From Phlyctochytrium arcticum (Eukaryota > Chytridiomycota > Chytridiomycetes > Chytridiales > Chytridiaceae): a DNA stretch of 64,000 nt. This document shows, piece after piece, positions 24,127 through 34,603 of this stretch. The position numbers were made by a program, and so were the translations under genes. The stretch lies in the NCBI GenBank assembly GCA_025602905.1, contig JAHLKI010000018.1:434001-498000 (forward strand). Direction: 5' to 3'. Each line of letters opens with the position of its first letter. Position 1 is the first letter of the stretch. Below the pieces are notes generated by a model. It did not search any database and was not told the DNA's origin. It saw only the letters and a program-made list of their open reading frames with translations.

Positions 24127-24652
24127 CAAAATCGCCCAAAAAATCGCGGCATCTTTGACGGCTCGAATTTTTTTCAATAACTCCGATAATCAGTTATTAC
24201 GGACGTGTTGCCCCAAACACCGGCTATCACCTCCTGTTTTCCGTTTGCAATTTGAGTGGCTGTAGAATGTTGATGAAGTTTTGGGCGGACGCGCATTAAT
24301 GCCTTTTGAATTAGGAGGAATTCGACATAGAACAGCAAGTGCGTAAGATATACTCACAATGAAGACATTCTGTATTTATGAAGTTGTTGCCCCGAACCTG
24401 CGCTCGAATCTCGTATTTTTTTATTTCATTCGGACGGAATTTTTAGTCTTAACATTTTTTAGATGCGATTTTTTCCAAAATGGCCGAAAATGGGTGACAA
24501 AACAGGCACAGTTGGGGCCATATACTAGCTGGCAAGCTCTAATAAGGCGAATCTGAAAGCTTGATTGATTCTGGATAGAAAATGTGCAAAGAAGATAATA
24601 CTGTAATCATGAGCATGTCTGTCTTTATGCATTTGATACGAAAGCTGTCGAA

Positions 24653-24668
24653 AACCTAAATTTAGGTT
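24653..24668. repeat. 16-bp palindrome AACCTAAATTTAGGTT
   Basis: Perfect inverted repeat, partner of the copy at 24111. Confidence 0.6.
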
Positions 24669-25242
24669 TAAAACACGCGTGGCTCAGACGATTAAAACTC
24701 CCACGGAAGAAAAGGTCTGTATCTGGGCCATGCATAACCTGTTGTGCAGGAGGCGGGAAGGGGAGGTAGTGAAGAAACTACGCATAGTGCTAGTGTGACC
24801 GCCGCGCATGCCTGCTGCCCGTCCCGCAATGTTGGATGAAAAAAGGCCAAGGAGGTAGCAGTCGAAACAATTGTAACTCAAGGTCATGACGGCACATCCT
24901 ATATTCATGTCCAACAAAGTTCTATGTACAAAGGAAGAGAAAGAGTGGATATATGAGGGAGTAAAGTGTATTATCTAGAAAGGAAGGGGGAATGGAGAGT
25001 AAATCTATGAAGAGAATGGGTAACTTGAACAAAAGACACTATGAACACTATGAACAGAAAGAAATAAAAGAAAGAATGATACGAACCACAGTAGATTGGA
25101 GTAGTTTGATAGTCAATGTATTGTTAATTCAGTACAGGAAAGATGCAGCGGTCGTGCTGCCTTTATAGAGATCAGAGACTATCTAGAAATTTCTACAAAA
25201 CTCGCTGGCATTTCACGTCACTTCGCAACAGAGAACGTTTTT

Positions 25243-26175
25243 TCACATGCAGACCCGCGATTTCAGATGTCGTCGCAGGGTATCATTCCGCGCAAACCCC
25301 CTGCCACACGACTCACACCGGCATGGTTTGTAGTCCGGGTCATGCGTGTGCTGGTGCCGTTGGCAGGCAGATCTGGTCGGAAATGTTTTAGGGCAGGAAG
25401 TGCAACGGTACACTTTTGGCCCGTCCACTTCCAAACATTCAGAGAGCTCATCATCCTCATCCCCGAATATCTCACGGTACGTTCGTGATGGAGGGGTTGT
25501 TTCGACGATCGTGGGACGAGATGCACTGGCCACAGCACCATTCTCCTGGCGCTCGTGTATACGACGGATGTAGACCAGTTGGTCGGTTGTTGGCACCGTG
25601 ACCAACCATGTACTTCCTTGATGGGTTCGCTCGGCGACGTCCGTGTTGACTCTCAGCTTTGGGGTTGTGGCATGAGCGTCGTCGCTATAATGGACGCGCC
25701 AATGCCGGTGTCGGGCGATAATTTCTACGGTCTGCTTGTTCACACCGCGTTGCGCGCCAACCTCCGTGTGAAGAACAAAGTAGGCCGAATACCCTGCGTG
25801 TATGGCAGCCTGTATGATGTCGTCCCGGAAAAGGGCACTTGAAGTACCTATGAAACCACCTGTGGTCGATACTGCCGCCTGATTGCCGTCCGCAAACCGC
25901 AATTCGGCCAGAAGATGTCGTAGCTGGTCGCGGTTCAAAAGAGTCAGAGCCCACAGCTGAACCACTTAAGGGTAGTCACCGGTTGACTTGATGTTGGGTT
26001 CGATGATCTCTCCTTCCTCGGGTTTCTTCGCTCCCGCTTGTGCTTCATACTTCGAACTGTACTCTTGGGGGAAGTAATCGAGCCGTGGCCTGGTGATATA
26101 GTAGCTGCGCTGCTTTCCAGTAACAGGCTCGCTTTGTCTCCAGTATCCGTGCACATAAATGGCGGTATGTTTCAT
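25243..26175 (-). pseudogene. Intein/homing-endonuclease-like ORF joined to C2H2 zinc fingers, in-frame stop
   Basis: From the ATG at 26175 one frame runs to 25243 but is broken by TAA at 25968-25966. Before the stop: a 69-residue segment (AIYVHGYW, RSYYITRPRLDYF, GEIIEPNIKSTGDYP) that I do not recognise. After it: LLAELRFADGNQ, IGTSSALFRDDIIQAAIHAG and GSTWLVTVPTTDQLVYIRR, the pattern of the DOD endonuclease domain and C-terminal part of eukaryotic/viral inteins (ADG...TSS..LRDDI..LA.HAGYSA and WCVTVP...VRR). The same frame then continues through an acidic linker into two C2H2 fingers (CTSCPKTFPTRSACQRHQHTH; CESCGRGFARNDTLRRHLKSRVC), the second with a terminal Cys in place of the last His. 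No host protein flanks are seen. It could be a decayed intein-derived regulator, or a live gene with a stop from sequence error. Confidence 0.6.
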
Positions 26176-26354
26176 CTTTGGTAATGGTAACCGATCAAAT
26201 AGGCTATCCAGATACTCTAGTACAACCAGTCTTTTCTCTTCATCGGACTAACGCACACGCGTCGTCCTTGCATATCCAGATGTCCCTCGCCGAGCCAATA
26301 TCCACCCCGGCCCGCCCCTGGGCCCAGCCAGCAGCAGTAGAAAACGACACAGAA

Positions 26355-26435
26355 GACTCCCGTCTCTCTCTCTTTTTTCCTCTCTCTCTCCTCCCTCTCT
26401 TCTCTCCCTTTTTCCTCTCTTTTTCTTGACGCTCG
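26355..26435. repeat. Pyrimidine-rich (CT)n tract
   Basis: About 80 bp of almost pure C/T on the plus strand, lying upstream of the minus-strand intein-like ORF. Possibly a promoter element or a triplex-forming tract. Confidence 0.6.
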
Positions 26436-26536
26436 GGGAAAACCCGTAGGCATGGGAGTATAGCCCAATATCCTGACCATCAAAGAAAACAGAAGAGAGT
26501 GAGCAACAGAAATAAATCGATAAATAGCATGTTGTT

Positions 26537-26821
26537 TTACGAAGCATAAAAAGCAAGGAATGCATTGAACTGGTCGTCGGTTGCAAGGCCGAGCGCACCA
26601 ATGAACGGGAGTACACCCGTCATCGCCAGAGAAAACCCACGAGGGCTGTTGGTTTTGAATTGAACAATGTGCTCTGCTCCACGATGTCCTTTGCTTCGAT
26701 GTCCTTTGCTTCCAAGAATGGCACCTGTAGCTTTGATAGTGTAGCTGCTGTATCGGCTCAAGTTGATCTTGTGGCCGATGCGAACGTACATATCATGGCC
26801 TTCCGTCACTGACAGGCTCAT
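26537..26821 (-). CDS. Small hypothetical protein
   Basis: ATG at 26821; 94 residues in one frame. Mixed polar start (MSLSVTEGHDMYVRIGHK), a short duplicated SKGHR-SKGHR made by a 15-bp direct repeat, and a hydrophobic C-terminal part (LAMTGVLPFIGALGLATDD). Composition is protein-like but I recognise no family, and there is no supporting neighbour relation. It may be a real short gene or a chance ORF. Confidence 0.4.
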   Translation of the reverse strand: MSLSVTEGHDMYVRIGHKINLSRYSSYTIKATGAILGSKGHRSKGHRGAEHIVQFKTNSPRGFSLAMTGVLPFIGALGLATDDQFNAFLAFYAS

Positions 26822-27411
26822 ATTGATTCAAAAGTCGTGCGTTGGAGAAAGAAAACGTAATTGGTTTGATTGCCAAGTACAAAAAGGGGTTTTACAAAAA
26901 GATTGGATAGTAACTTGGATAGTAACCGTAAAAAGCACAATTTAACTAAAGTGTTGCGAAATGGGGTCCTTTTGTAGTTGGCTACACGTAATGAAAGCGT
27001 TTACCATTTCCCTTTTGTATGAGCACCGAAATCCCACTCCCTGTTTTGTACAAGTAGTGCATACCAATACAGTAAATCGAGCCAAATCTTTTAGTTCTCA
27101 ACCACCATAAAGACGCACGGGCATCAAAACAATGTTTTCGGTTACGGGGTAAAACTGAAAGAGGCAGCCAGTTTTCTCTATTGTGGCGGAACGGATAAAA
27201 AATGTGTATAAATGTCTAGTTGAGAGTCTATTCTAGCGTTATAATCTATCTATGGATATGGAGAGTGTGGTGGGAGATAAATAAGATAGCCAACGTTGAT
27301 CGGTCAACGACTGGCGTCGGGTTAGGGTTGTGGGCATGAGGTGGGAAAACTTGGGAATTTCGGATCGGAGGGGAATGGTATATGGAAAATTCGGGACGAA
27401 AGCGAAAGCGC
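26822..27411. other. Intergenic spacer
   Basis: 590 bp between two minus-strand genes; nothing recognisable beyond presumed promoter and 3' sequences. Confidence 0.4.
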
Positions 27412-28373
27412 TTAAGTACACTTGGGCTTGGAGGTGGAGGTAGGGGCGGGGACACTGGCGGTAGCAGTGGCAGTTGGGATGGGGGTGGTGACGGGCACGT
27501 CGGGGACGTTTGGTTCAGTGACCTTGCAGCTGGCGATGGCCTTGTCGACACGGAGAGCACCGTAACCGAATACGGTGTTAGGAACGCTGTAGGGCTTGTC
27601 ATCCCCACAGCCAGGGACGTTGTCCAAGACGAGCTTGTCAGCGGTGGTGTAGAGGAGCTCGGCGAGGTACTGGACTTCGCGCTGGAGGTGGGGGCAGGCC
27701 TCGGAGAGGAGCATGATGGCACCGGCAACGTGGGGAGAGGCCATGGAGGTTCCAGAGAACTTTTCGAACTTGCCACCGTTGACGGCACCCAGGACCTGGA
27801 CACCAGGGGCGGAAATGTCGACACCACGGTTGAAGGGGTTACGGCCTTGAACCTCACCACGGGATGAGAAGGGAGCAATCTTGCGTTTCTCGTCAATGGC
27901 GGCGACAGAGACGACATCACCAGAGATGGCAGGGGGGGCAGAGACAGAGTTGCAGCCTTGCTCACGGAAAGAGTTGCCGGCAGAGACCGACATGAAGATT
28001 CCGGCGGCCTTCAAGTTCTTGAGGGCGGTGGTGAAGGTGGTCTTGTCGCAAAGCTCATCAGATGGGCAACCGTAAGAGTTTCCGATAACGTGGGGGCGCT
28101 TGGAGGGGTCAGCGTTCTTGCCAGCCAAATCGGTGGGGGCAATGAAGAACTCGAGGCAGTTGAGGTAAGTCTCTGGGCGACCGAGACCATCGTCCATGTT
28201 ACGGCACGCCATCCAGCGGGCTCCGGGGGCAACTCCGACAGTCTTTCCTACGGAGGTAGAGGTGGTGTGGGTACCGTGGTCACCGTCAGCGCATGGCTCG
28301 GCGCTGGCGTACTTGCAGAGAGCGTTGGGCTTGGCAGGGTCAACTGCACGACGGACACCATCCCACCAGGCTA

Positions 28374-28409
<36 letters not shown>

Positions 28410-29113
28410 GTCAGTAATCAAGAACTGTGGGGATAGGTTCAAGGCAACTCATTTAGCTTACCGTAGTTGTGGTTAACCTTTCCGCCCTGGTTACCAATGT
28501 AGTTGTCCTTGAGGTCGGGGTGGGTCCACTCAACACCGACATCGGCGTTGGCGTAGGTCAAGTTACCACCACGGAATCCAGAGGCCCAGACGGCGGGAGC
28601 TCCGACTTGCTTCAAGCTCCACAAAGGCTCGGCAGCAGGGGCCTGACGACGCTCAACAGTGGCTCCAGTAGAGGCGGGGAGGTCGACCTTGAACTGGTCG
28701 TTGGCGGTGATGGAGAGGACGTTGGGGTTGTTGCGGAGAGTCTCGAAAGCCTTCTTGGTACCATCAATGATGAATGAGTTGGAAACCAGGTACTTCTTGG
28801 AGTACTTGATCTCGTCGCCGAGGCTCTTGATGACAGAGTCGATTCCGGTTTCGGGGTTAGACGCGGCCTCAACCAGTTGGTCGTAGACGTAAGATCCGAC
28901 ACCAGCAAAGTCGCCTACAAGGTTCTTGGGGGCCTTGGAGACATCAACCTCAAGATGGTCGCGCAGTTGGACGGCGAAGGAGATGACCTGGTCGTCGGCG
29001 AGGGCGGCAGCCTTCTGCTCGAGGTTCTTGTGGACGGAGGCGACCTGGGCCGGGGCGGCGAGGGCAGGCGAGAAGGTAGCCGCAAGCAGCAAAAGAAGCG
29101 GGGAGGCCTTCAT
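27412..29113 (-). CDS. Secreted subtilisin-like serine protease (S8)
   Basis: Two exons (29113-28462, 28370-27412; 91-nt intron) encode 536 residues. Signal peptide KASPLLLLLAATFSPALAA, then an inhibitor-I9-like propeptide (about 40-150). Catalytic triad: Asp in YANADVGVEWTHPDL, His in DGDHGTHTTSTSVG, Ser in FSGTSMASPHVAGA; the oxyanion Asn is in VIGNSYGC. The Asp motif reads D-V-G, not the usual D-T/S-G. A Thr/Pro/Ser-rich tail follows the domain. This is an extracellular protease for nutrition or host-tissue breakdown. Codon use is strongly biased towards G/C-ending codons like the sugar transporter, suggesting high expression. The start at 29113 is the first ATG that gives a signal peptide. 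Confidence 0.92.
28373..28408. repeat. (AAAG)9 microsatellite inside the protease intron
   Basis: Nine AAAG units on the plus strand. On the coding strand they form the CTTT polypyrimidine tract directly at the 3' splice site. Confidence 0.9.
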
Positions 29114-29232
29114 GGTGATGATGGTTGATATGAGGGATGTGACTTTGGAGGTTGAAGACAACGATCTACGTTGCAACAGGGTCTATGAGAGGTGGGCGTG
29201 AATCAAAAGCTACCCGGTCCACCGGCCTTGTC

Positions 29233-29240
29233 CTTTTATA
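29233..29240 (-). promoter_or_regulatory. TATA box of the protease gene
   Basis: TATAAAAG on the minus strand, about 120 bp upstream of the protease ATG. Confidence 0.5.
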
Positions 29241-29719
29241 CATGCTGCATCTGGACCGACAGCCCGCTATCCTGTTTTTACAACGCTGGAATCCAGTCTG
29301 TGCACTCTGATCAAGACATTGATCGCTGGTGTCGCTGGTGTGGGCGTTGCACACTCCAATTTTCCAACACCAATCGCGTCGGACAAAAAATAACACTCAA
29401 CCGGCGTGTATTGTTACGTCTCCCGACTGATTGGGACTTTGATTTTGTAGCTCATTTTGATTTGAGCCGCGGGACGGGCGACGTTTTATTTATCTCTGGG
29501 ATAATGTCAACATGGCATTTGCATGTCGAAATTCTCGAAAGGCATGGAATAACTACTCGGGTATGACATTGGGCAAATCCCGAAGAACAAATGTTTGCAT
29601 TTCGACCCGGCATTAATTTGTTTCACTTGAGCCGCTTATATGGTGGTGAGGTGGAAGAGGTGGAAGGCGCTTATTGTTGTTATGATACTTATTTTTGTGC
29701 TCCCTTGATAACTTTCGGC

Positions 29720-29729
29720 TACTCGAGTA
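29720..29729. repeat. TACTCGAGTA palindrome, copy 3
   Basis: 10-bp palindrome upstream of the protease gene. Confidence 0.6.
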
Positions 29730-30321
29730 TGAGTATTTCTCCGTTGCTTCCAATTGTCCAGTCAAGATTCCAGTGGCCCAATGGATGAAGAATTGAAGAA
29801 CTGAGAATGAATGCCCGAAAATTTTTCCAAAGTGGCGAGTACGCAGTTATCCCACGATATCCGCAATCGCTTGGTCAATTTCTTGCTTCAGTGTTCGAGA
29901 CTTCGAGTACGAGAACGGCGCGGATTTTTACCAAGCGAGCGACGACTGATACGATTCCTATACACCGGAATCCGGATGACTTTGAGCGGCGGAACTTGAA
30001 TTGAGCCACTTCAGGCATTTCTGTTCATCGGCCGACTGAAATTCACTGAATTTAGCTTCTCTCAATGCAATGGTCTCGATGTCAGAGTTTAGTTTATAGA
30101 TGGACTGCTGTTATGGTCCTTAACTTCCTTTTGTTTACTTCATGCAAAGGTTAAACCTAATTAAGCTTTTCGAACACATCGTTAAATGTATTTAAGCTCT
30201 TGCAGTTCCCGTCATGGCCAGTCAGGTTGAACTTGAAGCCATGCTACTCGTACTTCCTGACCCGGATCATGAATCAGAATTTCATAAAAATCCCCCGCTC
30301 CGTGGGTCCATGACTCCATGC

Positions 30322-30335
30322 CATACTCGAGTATG
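30322..30335. repeat. TACTCGAGTA palindrome, copy 4
   Basis: Extended 14-bp perfect palindrome CATACTCGAGTATG. Confidence 0.6.
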
Positions 30336-31096
30336 CATGGCGCAAGGCTCAAAGAAGGTTGGCAGAGTGTAACTTTGGCGGCGAAGTCGTTGATGTTGAC
30401 AGGCCTTTCCGAAGTTTCCGGTCGATCGGGTGTATGTCAAAGCAAGCTGGATCGTCAGAAAATACTCGCGAGCAGCGTGCAGATTTCATTGACACAAGAT
30501 TCTGTTTTAGTGACAACGACTGGGTGGGTCAGCGGGTTTTTCCCTGCAGCTTTCCGCTCGCTTTGTGGTCTGCATTAGCAGATCAAGCGCTTGTGTGTTG
30601 AGTCTGTTGAAGTGGTTGCGGGCTGGGTTGCGGTCTAATCCGCCATTTGCGGATGGAAAATTTGAAAGGACACGGTGGATCCTGGATGCTGGTTTTTGCC
30701 TGCCAAAAATTTGTTCTCGAAATGTCGTGGGCAAGCACACAACGCGCTCAACTATTCGGGGTGGGCAAGACCGGATATCTCACTGGTACATCAGAAGTCT
30801 ATCAATGTTTCCGTTTCCATTGAAAATTCTGGCTTCTGGAATCCTCTTGCGGTCGGGCCTCGGAAGACCGCCGAAAAGCCACTTCGCACACTTCAAACTC
30901 CGACTTTGGGTCGCCCCAAAACTCCGATATGCAAGCCCAGGCATCATATGGGCGCAATATGGGCGTGCCTGGGTTCGCAATCCCTCAATGACATACAAGG
31001 TACAGTACATATAAAAGACCAATGTGTATATATTTCGAACAACCAATTCCAGGTGTACGCCGACTATGATGGATAATTTCAAACAGCAGGAATGCT

Positions 31097-31720
31097 TTAG
31101 TGTGATTGCCGTTGACCCTCCGCCTCTTGAAATGCGTAAGAGAGTTCGCTCCGATCCCCTTCTTCTCCAGCTTCATTTGCAGGCTTTGACTTCCTAAAGT
31201 CCCAAATTCGGAATCCATCTGTGGAATACAGAAATTTGGACAATCTAGCATTGCCATGAATGATACCTGCTTGATGTAAGGCCGCAAGACAAGCAAAACA
31301 GCCTTCTCTCAAAAAATTGACATCGGCATCAGGAGACTCCATGAGCTTGTCAACTGGAGTTCCACAGTCTTCCCACGCCAGGATCCGCAACATACCCCAG
31401 ATCTGCAAGTATCCACAGAATTGTGGAATCACGATTCGTTGCAGTGATTCAAGATGCTTGTACTGGGTGACCTCATGGTCAAGCTCCTCTACGAGAGTCG
31501 GCCCGTCCCACCTGGGATCGCCATCGTCGGGTTTGCTCTCATCCACCACTTTTAGAATGACGTACGATCCCTGGTACGTACCACGGCGAATAGTACCTCC
31601 GCGACAACAAGAGACTCCTTCGCCGAAATTGACAGTGCCAAGTTCTACGTCGGCAAGTGTATACACTGATGTCGGAGTTGGCAGGTCGGCGAGACTGGCG
31701 GAATCATCGATGTGAGACAT
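31097..31720 (-). CDS. Small protein-kinase-like protein, probable pseudokinase
   Basis: Single exon, 207 residues, from the ATG at 31720 (MSHIDDSAS); the frame is open further upstream but without an ATG. Kinase-fold landmarks: Gly-rich strand GGTIRRGTYQGSYV, Lys in ILKVV, Glu in LDHEVTQYKHL, catalytic-loop-like IIHGNARLSKFLYS and IWDFRKS in the DFG position. The catalytic Asp of HGD is Asn and DFG is DFR, so phosphotransfer is doubtful. The short length, with little after the DFG position, matches small kinase-like proteins seen in fungal genomes. Substrate or partner unknown. Divergent from the NRAMP gene. Confidence 0.7.
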   Translation of the reverse strand: MSHIDDSASLADLPTPTSVYTLADVELGTVNFGEGVSCCRGGTIRRGTYQGSYVILKVVDESKPDDGDPRWDGPTLVEELDHEVTQYKHLESLQRIVIPQFCGYLQIWGMLRILAWEDCGTPVDKLMESPDADVNFLREGCFACLAALHQAGIIHGNARLSKFLYSTDGFRIWDFRKSKPANEAGEEGDRSELSYAFQEAEGQRQSH

Positions 31721-32150
31721 TGCGGTGGGTAGACTCGGGTAGAGGGTTCTAAAGTCGGTAAAAGTCGGTAAAAGCTGCCCGGAGTGTCGATGGTATTTCT
31801 GATGCTTACTCGCAACAAAAGGTCTCTGTTTTTCCTTTCGGGATGTCACTTTGTGTCTTTGAATGTCTTCTTCTCAAAGATGTTTGCAAAGTCTGTCTCA
31901 AAGTCGGAGTCTGTCGGTGGCTATGTACTTCATGTCACTTTGTCATGTCGGGGATTGTCGGGTCCGTCTGGACTTTGGAAATGTCACCTCCGTCTTTCTT
32001 TCGCGAGCATTTACGTTGAACGAGGAAGGTTTATTAGCGTCCGGGAGCTAATGCAGGTAGAGGCGGCGGTCTGGAAACTCAACAGGAGTGCGGGCCCAAC
32101 TGTCTGAAGAGTCTGCTTGAAGGAAATTGCCGACTAGACGGCTACCTCAT
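31721..32150. other. Divergent promoter region
   Basis: 430 bp between the kinase-like gene and the NRAMP gene, with a local AAGTCGGTAA direct repeat near 31750-31772. Confidence 0.4.
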
Positions 32151-34052
32151 ATGGGTGCTGCACAGGATACGTCGGGGTCGCCGACTCTCTCTTCCCCAAC
32201 GACCTCGTCGGGACCAATGGGAATGCAGCCTGGCTCGTCCGAATCTCCAGCCTTCTTTACACCTATAACTTCAAGACGGAGCACGCCCAATGCATCGCTT
32301 GTCGATGTGGACCCCAACTATTACCTCGAGAGTTTGAAACCAAAGTGGAGTTGGAGGACATTTGCCAAGTTCATTGGTCCAGGTTACATGGTCGCTGTAG
32401 GATATCTGGATCCAGGGAACTGGGCTACAGATCTTGAAGGTAATGCTGCAAAATGACTTGCGTGCCCAAAATCTAAAAATCTCATTTGTATTGTGTAGCG
32501 GGATCCAAGTTTGCATACCGGTTATTATTCGTCATCCTCCTCTCCAATCTTATGGCGGTATTGCTCCAATCTCTATGCATCAAACTAGGCGTTGTTACTG
32601 GACGTGACTTGGCACAATCCTGTCGGCAGTATTTGCATCCCAAGCTCAACATCATATTCTACATTTTTTGCGAGCTAGCGATCATTGCGACGGACTTGGC
32701 TGAAGTGATTGGCACCGCCATTGCATTGAATCTTCTCTTCAAGATTCCTTTGCCTATCGGAGTGGTGATAACGGGTCTGGACGTATTGATCATTTTGGCT
32801 GGCTGGAACGCCAAACATTTGAAGTACTTTGAGTGGTTCATCATGTTGCTCATGCTTATTTGTGGAATCTGTTTTGCAACATTGATTGGCAAAAGTAATG
32901 TGGATTGGGCAGGGGTGGGGCTCGGATTCATACCGTCAAGAGCATTATTTACGGAAAGCGGCGCATTGTATATAGCCTTGGGCATCATTGGTGCAACGGT
33001 ACGTCAATATCTGTCTATGTTCCATCGCAAGCGCAAGCAAGTCGTCTAAAACTTTGAGCAGGTCATGCCGCATAATTTATATTTGCATTCGAGTATTGTA
33101 AAGTATCGGGGCGCCCCCGCTTCGATTACAGAGTTGGGCGCTATACGCGACATTGACATAAGTGATGGCGAAGCTGAGCGGCAACCGCTTCAACCCCTCC
33201 ACCGCAAACGAAGCCTCCCAATGACTCTCCTCATGACCCATGTAGACTCTATTGTCGCGCTTACCTTTGCGTTGACCATCAATGCGGCCATTCTCATTGT
33301 TTCCGCCGCCAATTTCAACAATTCGGATGATCCCGATCAATCGCCTGCAGAACTTGCCGATGCATATCGTCTTTTAAACAAGCATCTCGGGCCAGCTGCC
33401 GGCACGCTCTTTGCTCTCGCACTGCTTTTGGCGGGGCAGTCTTCCACTATTACGGGAACAATGGCGGGGCAAATTGTTATGGAAGGGTTCTTTGGATCAA
33501 ATTTTGGAATCAAGCCGTGGATGAGACGACTTGTAACGAGATCAGTGGCCATTATACCTGCTATTGTGGTTGCGCTGGTTAAAGGAGAAAGTGGTGTCAA
33601 TCAACTTCTCGTGTGGAGTCAAGTTGTTTTGAGGTAATGTATCTGGACTATGCCTTTTTATCACAACCCAATTTCTGAATCTTCGTATGGCATTTGGATG
33701 TAGTTTGCAACTGCCTTTTGCAGTCTGGCCGCTAGTCTATTTCACATCACGGAAAGACATTATGACTATCCGCTACCAAGTTTCCGCGCACCCGCCTTCC
33801 TATGATCATATTACAGATGCTGGTCGCCGCTCCAGCAGCTCTGACTCTACCGTTGTTTCCCAATCGGGCGAGAGTGATGGTGCTGAATCCCTCAGCGATA
33901 AAGAGGAGGGCGATCAGTCCGAAGAGGATCAAGGGGTGCAAGTTGGTTATGGCAATGGGAGAATAATCATGTTTCTTGCTGTATCGGTAGCATTGCTCAT
34001 TACTGGATTTAATGTTGTTCTTTTGATCCAGATTGCAAGAGGAGTGGATTAG
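32151..34052 (+). CDS. NRAMP divalent metal transporter (Smf type)
   Basis: Four exons (32151-32439, 32499-32998, 33062-33633, 33704-34052; introns 59-70 nt) give 569 residues. Proton-coupled Mn/Fe importer of a plasma or endosomal membrane. The TM1 metal site motif DPGN is in [14 protein letters not shown] (about 87-90), and the TM6 motif MPHN in [13 protein letters not shown] (about 265-268). The conserved TM8-loop signature is [13 protein letters not shown]. An acidic Ser-rich loop ([12 protein letters not shown]) before the last helix is a probable site for regulated trafficking. Length and motif order are normal for the family. Confidence 0.93.
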
Positions 34053-34603
34053 AGGGTTTAATTATTTGTACAGATTCATTTGTATATATATTTCCTGAGG
34101 CACTTGCGATGCTGGGCCAGGTGCTGGGCAAGCTTTAAAATTTACATACGGCAAGTCTTATTCAAAGTGTTGAGAAAATATCTACGCTTATGAGCACCTC
34201 AGGCGGAGTTGCGGAGATCAATGACGCTGCGCATTTGCGCAGCAGGTTCACTGCAGCCGGTTATATTGTGTTTTGCCTGGTCGCCGCTCGGTGGCCCTGT
34301 GGCGTTTTCAAAATTCAAAAAAGCAGAACAAGAGAAAGGAACCGTCGGGGAGGAGCTCGTTCACGCACAAAACATAGAGAATAGTCCTGATACTCCACCA
34401 CCATAGAAGCGTTTAGTGTCAACAGTTTTGCAACGGACCGTCTATACGCATACCAAGAGCGGACTTGCTGGCAATCCCCTCGCTCTGATCTCCAAACCCC
34501 AGGACCTCCACCACCGTTTTCCCCTGGGTCCCACCATTTATATACCTCGTTGACGTTTCCAACATCCTACACACACCCAGTGTAAACAACCCCACCTACA
34601 AAC
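34053..34603. other. Intergenic promoter region
   Basis: 551 bp upstream of the Pro-rich anchored protein; a TATA-like TATATA lies at 34539-34544. Confidence 0.4.
34539..34544 (+). promoter_or_regulatory. TATA-like element
   Basis: TATATA about 60 bp upstream of the ATG at 34604. Confidence 0.45.

Larger units (their letters stand above)
23774..25242. other. Intergenic interval with paired palindromes
   Basis: 1.5 kb without a supportable gene. It holds two copies of a 16-bp palindrome (24111-24126 and 24653-24668). Confidence 0.4.
29114..31096. other. 2-kb intergenic interval
   Basis: Protease promoter at the left, then no supportable gene. It holds two TACTCGAGTA palindromes (29720, 30324) and one variant (29554). 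Confidence 0.4.
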
